Source: Campanula takesimana
Taxonomy: Eukaryota > Streptophyta > Magnoliopsida > Asterales > Campanulaceae
DNA: 64,000 nt
Direction of reading: 5' to 3'
NCBI GenBank assembly: GCA_026119855.1
Contig: JAOWBW010000379.1
Location: forward strand, 579,301-643,300
Shown: positions 1-13,104 of the stretch, one piece after another
Position numbering within the stretch: the stretch's first letter is position 1
How the letters are laid out: each line of letters begins with the position of its first letter
Translations under genes and position numbers: made by a program
Notes under the pieces: model-generated
What the model was told of the DNA's origin: nothing
What the model saw: only the letters and a program-made list of their open reading frames with translations
Databases searched by the model: none

Positions 1-898
1 GAAGGAAGTAAGCTCTAATGTAAAATTTATACTGATGAAGGGAGGTTGAAATAGTTCCAAGCCAGACTATCTTTAAAAGAGATATAAATGTGTTGGTATG
101 TATGCCCTAAGCACGTTATTATAACAATGTTTTGTTATCATTTTATTCAATATATAAAGAGATGTTTTGATTATTATTGTTGTTACTTGGTTTGTTATAA
201 TAATCTTCATCCTTGGTGAACATATACTGGACATGACCCACCTATGAGATTTATGTCATTGCCATATGTCATAATTAAAAATCATACAGTTAATATCATT
301 GTATCCTTTGACATGAGATTATTACAGTCTTCCACGTAATGAACATTATGTTTGACACATTCTAACGTTAGCCTTAACCGAGAAGCCATAAAGAATGTGA
401 TTGGCATAATCGGAGTCATGGAGGGAAGAGTAATAAGTCAAGATTGGATTTGTCCCTCTTCGTGAGAGATGTCAAGCTTTGGTCACTCGATAAATAGTGT
501 TGATGAAAGTGTATGGGCGTACCTAAATGAATTGATGAGATCAATGTCATTTAAATCAATCAACATATTTGGGATCGAGAAAAATATTAAACAAATGTAA
601 GTTGACCATTGACCATGGCTTACGTTCAATGACATCGCGGACAAAGGGATTGTGGTATATCAACTATGATGGATTCACGAACTTTGAAAAGTTATATTAA
701 TTGGGTAGTCATGATGTCTTGCTAGAGTCAGCTCATGATTTATAAGGTTAAAATGGTTTTAATCTTATTGGAAACTTAATATAATCCTATGGGGACACAA
801 ACAAAAGAACGAATTCGAAAAGGGCTAAATTGGAATTTCAGGACGAATCTTAAAATGAGATTTTAAGGGAAAATTTGGAAAACAAATTTTTTGGGATA

Positions 899-977
899 GG
901 TCCGGCCGGACCCTGTACATGACCCGGTCGGACCAAGCATAGGTCCGGGTGGGCCACATTGTATACCCGGGCGGATC
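899..977 (+). promoter_or_regulatory. CpG-rich motif cluster in copia LTR U3
   Basis: Four related GC-rich units occur in about 80 bp: GGTCCGGCCGGACC, GACCCGGTCGGACC, GGTCCGGGTGGGCC and ACCCGGGCGG. Flanking DNA is AT-rich. The cluster ends 86 bp before the TATA box at 1063. A role as a promoter-proximal binding array is inferred from position. Confidence 0.6.
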
Positions 978-1062
978 TTTGTTCTCCGAATTTACAGGTT
1001 TTGAACCTCCGAGTTTTAACGGGAATTTGACTTAAAATCCTAAACTAGTTGGGATCTAAAAG

Positions 1063-1070
1063 TATAAATA
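1063..1070 (+). promoter_or_regulatory. TATA box of copia LTR
   Basis: TATAAATA lies downstream of the GC-rich cluster, in the position expected of a plant LTR core promoter. Confidence 0.6.
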
Positions 1071-1595
1071 CCCCTCTTAAATCCCTAAGTCCCACATGAT
1101 TATTGTAATAAATAGTCTGAAGTAGTATAATAATTTGATAAATGGAACATAAAATGTGTTGAGGAACCTAACCTTGTTGGATTTATTGATTGTGGATGTT
1201 GAGATTGTTAGGAGATGCCCTTTCCGTTGGTTTTTTTTATGGACAAAGAAGTTAGAGAACAGAAGAATGTCGTATGAGATATAAATAAGATAATAGTCGG
1301 AGAAAGAAGCCTGAGAATAGTTGGATAATTTCCATAGGGTTCGATCATCGTAACGTTTTGTCGCGCCTTTCGAATTCCATTGTGTGTTATTATGTGTTTG
1401 TGTCTGTAAACATGATTAAGAATGGGGCCTAACCTATTTAACTATTGTGCCCTCGTTTGTGTTCTTAATTTCAAAATTGCCACCGACTCCTTATTCTTTA
1501 AAATGTAATCAGCAGCGTCCATTGTTTTAAAAATACTAGGGTTGGCATTGGTTCTCATGGTACTTAGTTTATATGGTTCTCATTGGAGTAGGACC

Positions 1596-3163
1596 TATTG
1601 GGCATGCTTAATATAAACCACTCCTATTACCTTGATTTGATTGATCACATGACCTAATTTTATTTTTTATGGACTTTAGGATTTATTGTAAGAAGTGTTA
1701 AAACTTCATTTTAGAAAAGTCAACTTTTAGTTAAATAGGATTTAGAATGATAGGTCGTTAAAATTTTCCAAGTTTGGAGATCTCAAGGTTAAGAGCTTGA
1801 CCGCATATGCTTCCTGACCACACATAATTACTGCCTTAATCGACCGCAAGGTCTCGTGACCTCAAGGTTCCTTGATCGCCGGGATCCTTAACCGAAAGGC
1901 TACCTTGACCGCATATGCACTTACTAAAGTATCCAAGTTTGTTTCAAACTTAACCATGGTCACTCTAGTGTCCAAAACCCTTGGTTAAGTTTAGAACATT
2001 GCAATGTTCGAATTTCAAACTTTAACATAACTGTCATCCAACGGATATGATAGTACATTTGGACCACTACTCTCTGCAACAAAAGGACAACTCAGACTGA
2101 GCTCAAATCAGATATCAACCGCTCATTGTCCTCAAAACTTGGTCCCCAAGATTTCAAATGGCTACTTTGTCATTCAAGGCTATAAATAGTCCTTGTGTTC
2201 TTCAGTTGAGATTCAAAGAGAGAAATTGTTGTTGAAATTCTTGGTAATTGAAGATAACATTCAAAGATTTCCAGAATCCTTCGAACTTCAAGCACACAAC
2301 CTTCAAGTCTTCAACAAATCTCCAGCAACATTTAAGATCATCTCAAGCCTCAACACTTATGATTCATTAGGCTCTTAATCATATTAATTGCATAGAGCTT
2401 TTGATTCTTACACACACACTCACCCTGATTGATCAATCACTTACATTCAATCATTAGGGATACACTGGTCTATGTCTAGGATTTTTTCTTCATAAAAAAT
2501 AGGTGATGATTCAATACTTCATCTCTGCAATCTGTACTCAAGAAAGTATCAATATAAACCTCCATTCAAAATCTAAGACTGACCATCTTGCTAAAAGATG
2601 TAGATATTTTAATAGATCGAACCTTTTTAAATCATTTTGTCATTTACTTACAGCTCTTTACATTCTACAAATTTACAATAAGTCTTGTTCATATTGTTCT
2701 TTATTGTTCATATTAATCTTGTTTGTCGTTTAGTGTTTGGTCTTTACAGCTATTCAAACTTATTGTGAATTGTGCTTGTGTATTCCACATTTCCTAAGCT
2801 ACAAATATGACTAACTTATCATGTTGCCAGAACTTCTAAGACAACAACTTTGAAACTCTCAACCACCTTCAGGTCGATCGCATTCTTTAAGTCGACCGCA
2901 CGCCTTCTGTTGACCTCACTATTCTAGGTCGACCGTGATAGTAACCTTTCAACTACTGTTTTCTATCAAACTCAACTCTACCTCGTTTCTATCATGAATT
3001 TCCACTGTGCATATTACACTTGACCACGTGGTTTTTAGTGACCGCAAAATTCAAGTTGTAAGCATATGGTTGAATTTTGAAAAAGGGTTGATATTTTAAG
3101 TAGGCCATTTACTCCCCCCTCTAGCCTCCTTTTCCTACCCTTGTTATGTCTTTGGGACCAAAA
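1596..3163 (+). repeat. Old SIRE-like copia 5' LTR
   Basis: This aligns along its length with the intact SIRE-like LTR at 25488-26978: the shared block near 1615 reads ATAAACCACTCCTATTACC. Both termini have decayed (TATTGGG for TGTTGGG, CCAAAA for CCAACA). It has its own TATA box (TATAAATA, 2181-2188) and several GACCGCA-type motifs (1798-1915 and 2870-2940). A PBS and gag follow directly, so this is a 5' LTR. It is much more diverged than the copy at 25488. Confidence 0.85.
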
Positions 3164-3177
3164 AGTAGTATCAGAGC
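3164..3177 (+). other. Primer binding site, initiator tRNA-Met type
   Basis: AGTAGTATCAGAGC directly follows the LTR. The intact SIRE-like copy has AGTGGTATCAGAGC here, so one base has changed. Confidence 0.8.
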
Positions 3178-3243
3178 GAACACCTTTATAAAACTTTTGT
3201 TTTTCAAGCTTAACAGCTTGGGTGCCGATTCAGTCAGAGAGCT

Positions 3244-4862
3244 ATGGAAACGGTTAACTAACCTCATGTTCCAATGTTTGACAAAGACAACTTTGACGTT
3301 TGGAAACATAACATATTGACCCATCTCTACTCTGTGGACGAGCAACTTGGTGATTGTCTTACTATTGGACCATACTTTCCAATGAAAGCAAATCCAATTC
3401 CTGGTACCAATGCCGCCACACCATCTATAAAGAAACCTAAAGCTGAATGAACTGATGAAGAAAATAGATTGATTGGAATGGATGTAAAAGCAAAGAGCAT
3501 ACTCTTAAGCACTTTGAGTTTGTCTCAACGTCGACAAATCATGGAATGTGAAGCCGCTAAAGATCTTTGGAATGCAATAGAAGATTACATCGAATGAGAT
3601 CAAGCTTGCAAGGAAACCAAAAGATTTGCGATTCAAGAAGATTCAACAACTTTGCTAAGATTCCCGGTGAATCACTCAAAGACGCTTATGATCATTATTG
3701 TGAAATTTTTAGCACTTACACCGCTCTTGGAAAGAAGCTTACTAAGAAATAGATCAATGTGAATTTTCTATCCGCTCTTGGATCTCAATATCTTCATAAA
3801 GGCAACAGTCCTGAAGACACAAAGCTTCTAGATGATATGTCACTCAAAAACCTCTACGCCAACCTCAATGTCTTTAAAATCAAGCTCAACCACATTGAAG
3901 AAATGGAAGGAAAAGTAAAAGGCATGTCGTTAGTTGGTTGCTCAGAAAGAAGAAATGATCGAAGAAGAAGATTCAAAAATCTCCACATCAAAATTGCTAG
4001 ATATGGATGATGACGACATTGCTATGTTCATGAAAAGATTTCAAAACATTAGAAGCCAGCAAGACCCGGATCATTAAGCAAGGCTCCAGCAAGATTTTTA
4101 AGGAGCAGCTTTACAAAGAAGAAAGAAAACTTCAACTTCTCCAAGAAGAAAGAAAAGTAACTTTACTCCATGGTAGTGAAAGCAAAATGGAATCGTTACT
4201 GAAGAAGACTCTACCACAATAGAGTTAGCTTCTTGGATAGAGTCAGATTCTGATGAAAGCGATGAGGATTCTGATGAAGGTCACATTTGTTTAGTCATTT
4301 ATTCTTATGATGAGAGTGATCATGAAGATGACTTCTCTCAAAAGAAAGGTTATCTAATATTTTTAAGGTGTGATATAAGTGCAACAAAGAAGGCTTTGAA
4401 AAACCCCAAAGTGAAGGAAGCTCAATCTACCACTCCTCAAGTCAAGTTTGATATTTTCCCCGAAAAACAAGAAAAGATGTTCATGAAGGCGAACAGGTAA
4501 TCAGTAAGTTTTTTGGCATGAAGGAAGCTTTAGCACTTTCAATTGAAGAAATTTCTCAGCTTAAGATGGAGAAATATCTACTAAGATCTGAACTCACCCT
4601 CCTTAAGGAGCTGATCAAGAGCATGACTCCTCTTACTGATACAAACCGTTTCTTAGAAGAACAAAATGTTATATTAAAAGGTAAGAAGAAAGAATTGGTT
4701 GCTGAAATAAATGACCTCAAAAGGATCACTAATGAGTGGACCAATTCACGTGTCATTATGGATCAAATACTAGAATCCCAAAAGTCTAGTGATGAAAAAA
4801 ATGGCTTGGGATTTCAAATTAGTGACAACTTTAAATGTGCATCTTGTTGTTGTGAGGAGTTC
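3244..4862 (+). pseudogene. SIRE-like copia gag, degenerate, 3' truncated
   Basis: This is the remains of a SIRE-type Gag, co-linear with the gag at 27050. Recognisable pieces include FDKDNFDVWKHN, DEQLGDCLTIGPYFPMKAN and DVKAKSILLSTLS. In-frame stops occur near 3448 and 3595, and several frameshifts follow. The first CCHC knuckle region is disturbed. Homology stops abruptly near 4855, just after the CASCC segment. Protease, integrase, RT and the 3' LTR are absent from this copy, so this is a dead 5' fragment cut by a deletion or rearrangement. Confidence 0.9.
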
Positions 4863-5126
4863 TAGGAAAGTAATCGAAAATAAAAGGATTATGTACCTGG
4901 TTGCAATTAATACCTAGAGATTTGACACTTTCTAGAGTCCATCTCTCAAACTACATTTCAAAACATTGTAATATGAGAAATGTAATGTGGGGTCACTCAT
5001 AATTGATCCCCAATTTCCCTCTCCATGTCTTTGGACACCAATCCATAGAGCATCTAATTCCTCTTATGTCTAGACGTCTCCCCCATGTGGGCCACTTGTT
5101 CCTGAAATAAGAAAAAGTTTTAAGTC

Positions 5127-5152
5127 GGGGGGGGTGGGGGTGGGGGTGGGGG
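5127..5152 (+). repeat. G-rich microsatellite, potential G-quadruplex
   Basis: G8-T-G5-T-G5-T-G5: four long G tracts with one-base loops, which meets the usual quadruplex pattern. Confidence 0.85.
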
Positions 5153-7618
5153 TGAGTTAGCTAAGTAACACATTACAACAACTATTGTCAGTGCTAGGAT
5201 TTCACATTTTATGAGGCCTCAAGTTCCAGTTCATCCTTTGTCATTGTGTGTTAAGGCCACAAAATATTTAATTGCGGCATTTTACATTGCATGTTTTTTA
5301 AACTTTACTGGTTTTGTACTATTTGCACCAACAGTTGTTTTGAGAAATGCATGTTTTTAGATGGACGAAAAAATGGAAAACGCCACAAATTAATTGGGAT
5401 GGAGGGAGTGGATAATAAAAGTGTCATCAATACCTACAATACTCGCATACCTTCGATGCGTGGACCGTTTCTTGTAAGTTCCCCAAGCTTGATTGGCTGC
5501 TTGCGGGTGTACCTCACCCGTCCTTTGCCCTTTTAGAAGTACAATGTGTTCCTGCAAAAAAAATGAAAAAAACAACAATGTGATGATAATAAATAATAAT
5601 AATAAAAATAAATCTAAAAAGAAAAAGTTAACATTAATAACATTCCAAGTAGTACTTAGCACACAATGAGATATAATACTCGTATAACATCACTAGGAAA
5701 TTTACAAAAATAAAATAAAACTTGATCTAATATTTTATTTAGATTGATTAACTGATACACATAGTATTGTGTCCCATCTTTCCATAAAGAATCTTACGCT
5801 TTAATAACATTCCTTAGTGTAGTATCCAAATAATAAAATGTAAAACATTACGGAAGCTTATGTTCAAATTTACCCGAATAGTTATTTGCTTTACCTAACA
5901 AAATTTCCTTAAGGGTTCATTAAACATATCATATGATTTCATATACTATATATAATCTATCAACGTTCTAAAAGAAGGCATCAATAAGCCCCTTACATAA
6001 GATATGTTTTGATTGACTGTGGTAGTGTAAATTTAAATCAACAAAGTGTAAGACATAAGGACTACCAAAGTCATTTTCATTAATACTCTAGTGTCATAAC
6101 AGATTAAATGTATACTATTAGCAAAGGAATATTTTTAACATATCATAAAGTTGAGTTATTTATCAAAATATCACTTTTTTATTCTATATTTAAATATGAA
6201 ACCAATGTTGTGAAATGCGAAAAGAAGCTTCGCATCTACATAATCAAGCAAATGCACTTAGAACTTAAGTGTGTTACCTCATTGATATTCCACGAACAAC
6301 GACCTTTGAGTTGACAATGTAAAAGCCAACATTATTTGTATATAGAGACTACAAAAACAACACAATTGCAAACAAATGGCTTATTAAGTATGGATTAAAT
6401 GGTAGATAAAATAAGAAAGAGTGAATGTCTACATTGTGTTCTAGTAAGTGTCTATCAAGTTTAGATTTCCAAACAATCAACCTTTTAATCAAATTTTATG
6501 TTATAAAGTTATAAACTAGTGGGAAGAAAATCATATTCAAATATGTAATAAAGTGCACACATAATTATGCAAAAAAGTTAGGCATTTTTGTCAAATATGA
6601 CTTAATCATACTTTGTTTTTAGTAGTTAATTTTAAGTGTTGAAAGATTTCCCAAGCTGATGATTGGAATAGAGAAAGGTACTTAATATTTTCAGAAATGA
6701 AATGGTTATTAGTCAAGCCCTAAGTTCTTGTAATTGTTATTGATGGTTCTTTTTCTTATTTGAATGTTCTCATATGTATGAGTGTGGCGGCTTAGAAAGT
6801 TTTAACAAGTTAGATTATATACACAAATAAAACTAATCCTAATCTAATTTAGTTTGTATGTAATGTATGTACTAGAAAGTCTAGATCTACTTTGTATCGA
6901 TGATATACATACATTTAAATCAGTGTCAGAGTAGAAAAATTTTGAAGGGTGAAAATCATTTTCACTAGTTAAAAGGTGAAAATTAAAATTTAGTTGATTT
7001 TTTTTCTTTACACAAATGTAGTCAAGATTGAATACGTTGCACAAAAACTCCTAATTTTTTTAAGTTTTTGCACTAGAAAAAAAATTCAAATAGAGGCGAT
7101 ACACATTAGACACATAGTGTATGTCCGCTGTGATCTTAATGCCAACCAAAAATTTTCTATTGAAGCATTAAACACATCATGAAATTATAATTTACTCTAA
7201 AGGAAACAAAATCTATCACAATCAATTGTTTGTTTTATTTGCAAAAAAAATTAAGTTTAGCAAATTGAACTTCTAATCTCGTTTGATTTTAAAAAGAGAT
7301 AACAAATGGATATTTCAAAAAACTGTTCATAGATTTAAATGTTTGAATAAGCAACTTCTAATAAAACAAAATTATAATAATCAGTGAATGGAAAAAGCTG
7401 TAGATAACTCTATTCTTATAAATGAAGAAAACGAGATGATAAAAAAAAACTTACAGAGAAAGAAAATGTGAGTTTAATATATGACTCCAATGCCTCAGTT
7501 GGAGTTGCCCAATGCTTATGAAAATCCTTGACTATACAGATTAGGATCATTTCTCAACTTTAAAAGTTTAATAAAAATCAGAGGAGTGAGTCGAAGAGCG
7601 CCGCTGTCTTGTTGGAAT

Positions 7619-7635
7619 GGGGGGGGGGGGGGGGG
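7619..7635 (+). repeat. Poly-G run of 17
   Basis: An uninterrupted run of 17 G in AT-rich DNA. Its length is likely polymorphic or an assembly-sensitive estimate. Confidence 0.85.
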
Positions 7636-7843
7636 AGGCGGAATGTTTCTAAATCCCTTATAATTTTATAGATTTCTTTTGCTAGGGTTTGATTTCTATA
7701 GAAATGATGCAACTGGGCTAACCACATAATCTTTTTAGTTTAACAAATCCTTTTTGAAGGTGGGCTTTCCTAAATGGGCCCAAACTCACACATTTAAGTT
7801 GCCCCCACTTGTTTTTTTTAAGAACCAAGAGTTTGGGAGGATT

Positions 7844-7869
7844 TATATATATATATATATATATATATA
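7844..7869. repeat. (TA)n microsatellite
   Basis: About 13 TA dinucleotides. Confidence 0.9.
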
Positions 7870-8176
7870 GTGCATTATATCTGAACACATAAAGCATGGT
7901 TGCTGTTATCATTTAATTTTTTTTTGGAGATATGCTTTAGGATTTCTTGCAATAAGATGTGGTGGGATATTCAAATAACAATTCAGCGATAAAACAGTGG
8001 TCTTCCAATAGAGGACTTCGCATATAGAGTGTTATTGTTATACTGCGTGAAGGGCCAATAAGATCAGCTCTAGCTTTTGTTGATGGTTTTTTTGTAGTTA
8101 TTTGTTGATGATTGTTTTATGTTTCTTAAAAGACTAAGTTCAATTCTATGCATTGTACATTAAGGGTACTTTCATA

Positions 8177-8251
8177 GTATTTTGGGAACCATAACATCCT
8201 GGGACGGAAAAAAGCAATGTATTTTAGAAACCATATTATCCTGGGACAGAA
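8177..8251 (+). repeat. Two-copy tandem repeat, 42-bp period
   Basis: Units at 8177 and 8219 share GTATTTT, then AACCAT and ATCCTGGGAC, with a few mismatches between them. Confidence 0.6.
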
Positions 8252-8580
8252 TAGCAGATTCGGGCATGGATTGGACATAAATTAGGGCAAAAAATTGGTA
8301 TCGGGTTGATAGGTTTGTGTAAAATATGTTACACCCTCCAAAGTATACGCACTCATTCCTATTTGCACCCTCGCACGAATTTTGTCTCAACGTCACACTT
8401 TATTTAAGCCATAATCCCACTTTTCACATACTGTAGCACCTAATAAAGTTAAATATTGACGGAAATTAGCCTTGTGCATCTCATGTGAGGCATGTTTTGA
8501 TCATTTTCTTTGAAATGATAAGGCAGGATGTCAATTCGATTTTTGTCATTCTTTATCAACTCCACCCGTCAACAACCACT

Positions 8581-9145
8581 TGTTGGGTTTTGATGCACCA
8601 TGCGCAGCGGAAACGACATATGAAAACAAGAACAAAACCCTAGAACCCTGAATCCGTTAATGATGATTAAATTAAATACAAGATGAATTTAGAATACTAA
8701 CCGATATTATGCGTTTAAAATTTCAGATCTTCAAATCTTCAAGTCTTCAAGCTTTATGATTTGATCTTCTCCACGTTCTTCGAATCATGATATCAGGAGC
8801 ACGAACTTGAGATGCTAAAGCAAGCACCCTTTATGTGTATCCACACACGAATGAATATCTAGAACAATTCTAGATCCGGATTGCTAGATCCAATAGAAAC
8901 TCTTTCTATTAAAAGACTATATGAATTTATTGGTGTTCTTGAGCTTTTGATTCTCAATCTAAACTCAAGAATGCATTTTTCAAACACATGGAGGCTACTA
9001 ATAATGATACAATATCAATCCATAAATATTAAGGTTAAGAGAGGGGTATTAATACTTATTAAACCTAAATACTTTAGGAGAAATAGGTCAAAAATCCATT
9101 AAAACCTAATCAGGAAAAATCAGGCCCGAACTCAACCATGTCCGG
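8581..9145 (-). repeat. Ty1/copia LTR, minus orientation, truncated
   Basis: It begins TGTTGGGTTTTGATGCACC and continues with ATGCGCAGCGG, the terminus shared by all minus-oriented copia LTRs here. In reverse complement it carries AGTATTAATACCCCTCT, matching the TATA region of the LTR at 91 (AGTATAAATACCCCTCT) with one change. Homology ends at the first TCCGG of what would be the GC-rich cluster, where unrelated sequence starts at 9146. The rest of the LTR is not adjacent. Confidence 0.75.
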
Positions 9146-9687
9146 TGTTGCAACCTAAATGAGGGCTTAGTTTATAAATACCGCAAGTGCACGGGTTGTT
9201 GTAATATAGTAATTTGTAAGTACGGGCCAATCCCACGGAGACAATGTTACTTATGAAAATATTTTCTTTTAATGGAAAAATAGTAAAATGAAATGATTGG
9301 GAGGTATAATTTGTTTGTCACTTTATCTAGAAATGTATTGAATTCTACTCTAACTTTGGATTAAAACTTCTTATGTTGAAAGAATTCTCGGGATTGGAAC
9401 TCGAACAACATGCGTGCATCAATTAATCATGCTCAATAGATTAAAGTTTCATTTTAAAATCAAGAAGACTTTTAATGATTCACACAAAATCTGAGTATAA
9501 AAAATGTTTATGAACTAGAAATTTTCTAGAGTAATGTACAATCAATGTGGATATTCTGGATACTTTCTAGATACTTTACAATGCTGAAAATGCCTTCTAA
9601 AATAGGCCCCGGGACTAAAAGGTATGCCTATTCCCGGTTTAACATCAAAAGGTGCCTTTTGGAAGACTCTGGTTCAGGGCAAGTATG

Positions 9688-9800
9688 GTCCGGCCGGGTA
9701 TATAGAGTTGTCCGACCGGACCATGTCTTCAGGAAAAAGAAATCTTCAAAGGTGAATAGGTCCAGCTAGGTATAGGTGTAGGTTCGACCGGACCTGTGCT
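9688..9800. promoter_or_regulatory. CpG-rich motif cluster in the Athila-like element
   Basis: Contains GGTCCGGCCGGGT, TCCGACCGGACC and TTCGACCGGACC within about 110 bp. These are the same unit type as in the copia LTRs at 899 and 15239. I found no convincing TATA box at a fixed distance. Confidence 0.5.
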
Positions 9801-10999
9801 CTACTACTTTGTTCTTTGTTTCCTTCTAGTGCCAAAATATCCTTCCATGCTCCCAAGCTTGTCCTTAGTCCAAAAATTGCTCCAAAAAGTACCTAAATTA
9901 TTTTTAGACCCTAAATGACTATAAAATTGTCATTTATCAACTCCCTCACACTTAATCCATTCTTGTCCTTGAGCAAGTTGAACATCGAACAAAAATGAAG
10001 GTGTGTAAATGACAGAAAAAGAAGAACAAGAAAGGTCATCAATGCTCCCTCAGAATAGCGTTATGTAAAGTATTGCATTCGTAAAATGCTTTCTATCTAA
10101 ATTTTCCGTCCCAAGAAATTTGCAAAAAAGAATATAGGATGATATTTGGAGAGTAGGTAGAAAATTGTGTATGCTAATATAACATGAATAAATTCCACCA
10201 AGTAAAAGCATATTGAGATAACCAAATGAATTTGTTGGTCACAAGTATGGATTGAAAAATAAATTCACTCTTTTTAGAGAGCTTTGTGAAGAAAATTTTC
10301 ATGCTCAGAAATATATTTCTAAACTATGACTTTTATTATTTAGAAAAGATATTCATAAGTTGTTATGCACCATGAATCACAAAAATGAAAGGCGGAGGAT
10401 GATAGTGGAAAAATGCTAGAGATTATATTAATTAAACATGGCAATTGAGTTTCTTATTTTTAAATTGTCACACTCTATAATGATTTGTTCATTTTGATAT
10501 TTGAGTGGACAATTTACAAGAAGTTTATAATTATTTAATTAGCCTTGAAAGTGGAGATGGATAGGCGGTTTAAGTGAAGGTTTTGTGATTCGGGAAGTGC
10601 ATAACATGAATGTAAATCTTTGAAAAAGAGTAAAAAATGAGTGTTTTCTGATGCATACGCAAGTATGTTTTAAATATTTTCACAAGTATATGTAACCAAA
10701 CTTAAATGACCACAAGTCCATTAATAAAAGTAATGCTCTTACTCAATAAACTTTCTAAACCTATATTAATTTTAGAATTTCCTATTTACCATCCACTATA
10801 ATCCAAAATTATTGTTGTCAAATTTTTTAAGAAGTAAAAGTTAGAAAGAAAAAAATTTACTTAGGTAAATGATAATTAAGATTATCGATAACCGTCTCAT
10901 CATGTATGGGAGCATTTTTTATTTTATTTTATTTATTTATTTTTGAAAAATCGGGAACATTGCCCTTATATTTTGTATGCATAAAATAAAATATGAACC

Positions 11000-12525
11000 C
11001 TAATAAAAACTTGCAAAAAGATAGAAAGTAAAAACTAGCATGCAATCTAGACTAAAAATAAAGCGGATAAAATATACTCCCCCTACACTAAAACTAAACA
11101 TTGCCCTCAATGTTTCAAAATAGAGCAATGGACATAAAAGAAAGGGGGTGGGGGAATTAGTACTCACTGCGGTGGTTGTGGTGGAAACTTGTCCCAATGG
11201 TACCCCATAGTCATATATTCGATTAACTCTTCCTTGGACATTATCCAAACGCCCCTCTGTATTACCTTGGAATTGGTTAAAATTTTGGGAAAATTGGTTT
11301 GGTCGGTTGAAAATTTGGGCATTTTGTTGGAGCATTTGGGATTGGTTGAGGACCAATTGGTTGAATTGATTATAAAAATCGGGGTTCATTTGGATGAAAT
11401 ATTGGTTTTGAGCCTCCTCATTTTGATCCTCATTCTCAACTTGACCCAAGACTCGGTGGGAAAAACTAAGTGCCCTGTTGGTTCACTGTCACAGTGGGAA
11501 GGTTTGCACTTTGCAAATTAATGTAGGCAACCCTATTACTTCCTCCCCCTACAAACATCGTGTAGAATCCCCCATATCTTGTGTAGAATCCCCCATATCT
11601 TCAGAAATCATATTACACATTCTAAGGGCTGGAATATCTAAAAAAAAATTGATCCCTCTACCCATTTCCATGCCTCGGGACCCTCGTCGAAAGGAATTTC
11701 AATGCCAAGATGGATAGCAAAGAGTGTGATAATTCCTCCAACATGTATATCACTCGTAAGTCAGTCAACTAACCATTTTCCCATATTAATCCTATTGTAG
11801 CTTGTCATGAATGCCTATAATAAAAATAACACCATTTTATTTATCGCCCCTTTTTCTTCTTTTGCAAAAATAATACAGGCATACATCCTATGAATGTAAC
11901 GGAGAACGGGATGAATAATTTGGGAAGCTTTGGCTTTCTTAGTGACAAATCGTGGTTCCCCCATTATTTGTTCCCAAAAAAGGTCAGAATTAAAATGTTG
12001 GGGGTATTCATTTATGAAATGGCTCGGGTTGGGACAATGAAGGATAGCATTAATTTGCTCAAGGTTAAGGGTGTATGTTTTGTTCAAAAGCCGGAATTTT
12101 AGTTCTAAATCATCAAGTTCCTCACCGGTGTTGGCATCTATCTTCTTCTTTATTTTCTTAATCGTGGTGCTCAGAAATTCGAATGTGATTCTTTTATAAG
12201 TGGGTGCCACGAGACGCAAGAAATTTTCCACGTTAAAACCTTGATGCAAATCCCAAATGTTTCTTTGAATGCCCAGAGCCACCATTGTTTCATAATCTGG
12301 AAATTAGGTAGGCTTAACAATTTTTTCAGCTAGGAAAGCATATCTATCCTCCTCTCCACTTCTCCTAAACTCAATGCCCAAATTATCTAATTCAAATTTC
12401 AGAGTTGAACTAGAAGCTCTATCCTTCCGATTTTTCTTAGGGGGAGGGGAGTAGCTCGGGCCCGTGTGTGTGCTTTTTCCCTTGGTGATACTTCTTCTAC
12501 CATCCATAGTAGCAACAACAAGCAA
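11000..12525 (-). pseudogene. ATHILA ORF-1-like accessory protein, degenerate
   Basis: Reading from 12525 down, three pieces occur. The first is a basic serine-rich N-terminus (12525-12304). The second is a folded-looking block (12285-11815) with TFEFLSTTIKK, LKFRLLNKTYTLNLEQINAI and HPVLRYIHRMYACIIF. The third is an Asn/Gln-rich C-terminus (11449-11150). The middle block resembles, from memory, the ATHILA ORF-1 family found downstream of pol in Athila elements. The pieces are in different frames with stops between them. A GC-rich cluster lies about 580 bp upstream and a pyrimidine-rich leader lies between. Function is unknown; family assignment is moderate. Confidence 0.6.
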
Positions 12526-13104
12526 AGTAACAATCCCAGCTGTATTTTAGAGAGAGAAAGGGTGGAATTTTATTACCCGGATAAAGAAGATGGTGCTAAT
12601 GGCTTGAATCTCTGATTTTCCTTCTTCAATAACCTTGAAACACCTCAAAAGCCGAATCTTTCCCTTTAATTGAGCCAATTTTGAATTTTGTGAATTGGGA
12701 ATAAAGCTAGGGTTTCGAATTTTCTTTGAAATTGGGTTGATTTTTGGTGAATTTTTGGTGGGTTTGTTGTTTAAGGGTGTAAAGGAGATGGGATTTGGTG
12801 ATATTTGAGGGTTTGAAGGTTGAATTTTGTGAGGTTGGTGGAGGACCTTGAATTTTTCGGCTATGGTGGATTTTGGGTGAATTGGGTGTTGTTTGATAGG
12901 TGAGATGGTGTTTGAGAGGTTAATGGAGGTTGGGGAGGGGTGTGTTGGACGGAAATTATGGAGGATTAGTAGGATTTGTGAGGGATTGGAGATGGTAGGC
13001 GGGTGGAGTGATGGTTTTAGAGAGAGTGAAGATGAAGATGAAGATGAAGAAGAGTGTAAAAAAAATTCAACAGACCCGTCTTTTGGCCAAGGGATGCGTC
13101 CTTT

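Larger units (their letters stand above)
91..1350 (+). repeat. Ty1/copia LTR, plus orientation, truncated or solo
   Basis: The sequence opens TGTTGGTATGTATGCCC at 91, the counterpart of the LTR end read in reverse at 24632 and 54055. Several blocks (near 230-300, 420-620 and 640-800) match the minus-oriented LTRs at 14870, 22568, 52539 and 60355 in reverse complement. It holds a CpG-rich motif cluster and a TATA box. The 3' end is not clear: expected LTR length puts it near 1350, but no CAACA terminus is seen and no PBS follows. Positions 1-90 and 1351-1595 are short unassigned flanks. Confidence 0.75.
4863..8580. other. AT-rich intergenic sequence without recognised genes
   Basis: About 3.7 kb with no ORF I can connect to a protein family. 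It contains a G-rich microsatellite (5127-5152), a G17 run (7619-7635), a TA microsatellite (7844-7869) and a small 42-bp-period duplication (8177-8251). Near 5394 a GGGATGGAGGGAGT string looks like a decayed Stowaway MITE terminus, but I find no partner. GCTAGGGTTTG near 7682 resembles plant leader sequence, yet no gene follows. Degenerate repeats beyond my recognition are likely. Confidence 0.6.

Noticed and set aside
5385..5409. Stowaway MITE
   Set aside because: Only one terminus-like string is visible. No inverted partner with TA flanks was found nearby.
7600..8580. Host gene fragment
   Set aside because: A leader-like GCTAGGGTTTG and moderate GC near 7600 suggested a gene, but no coding frame with a recognisable domain or splice pattern follows.
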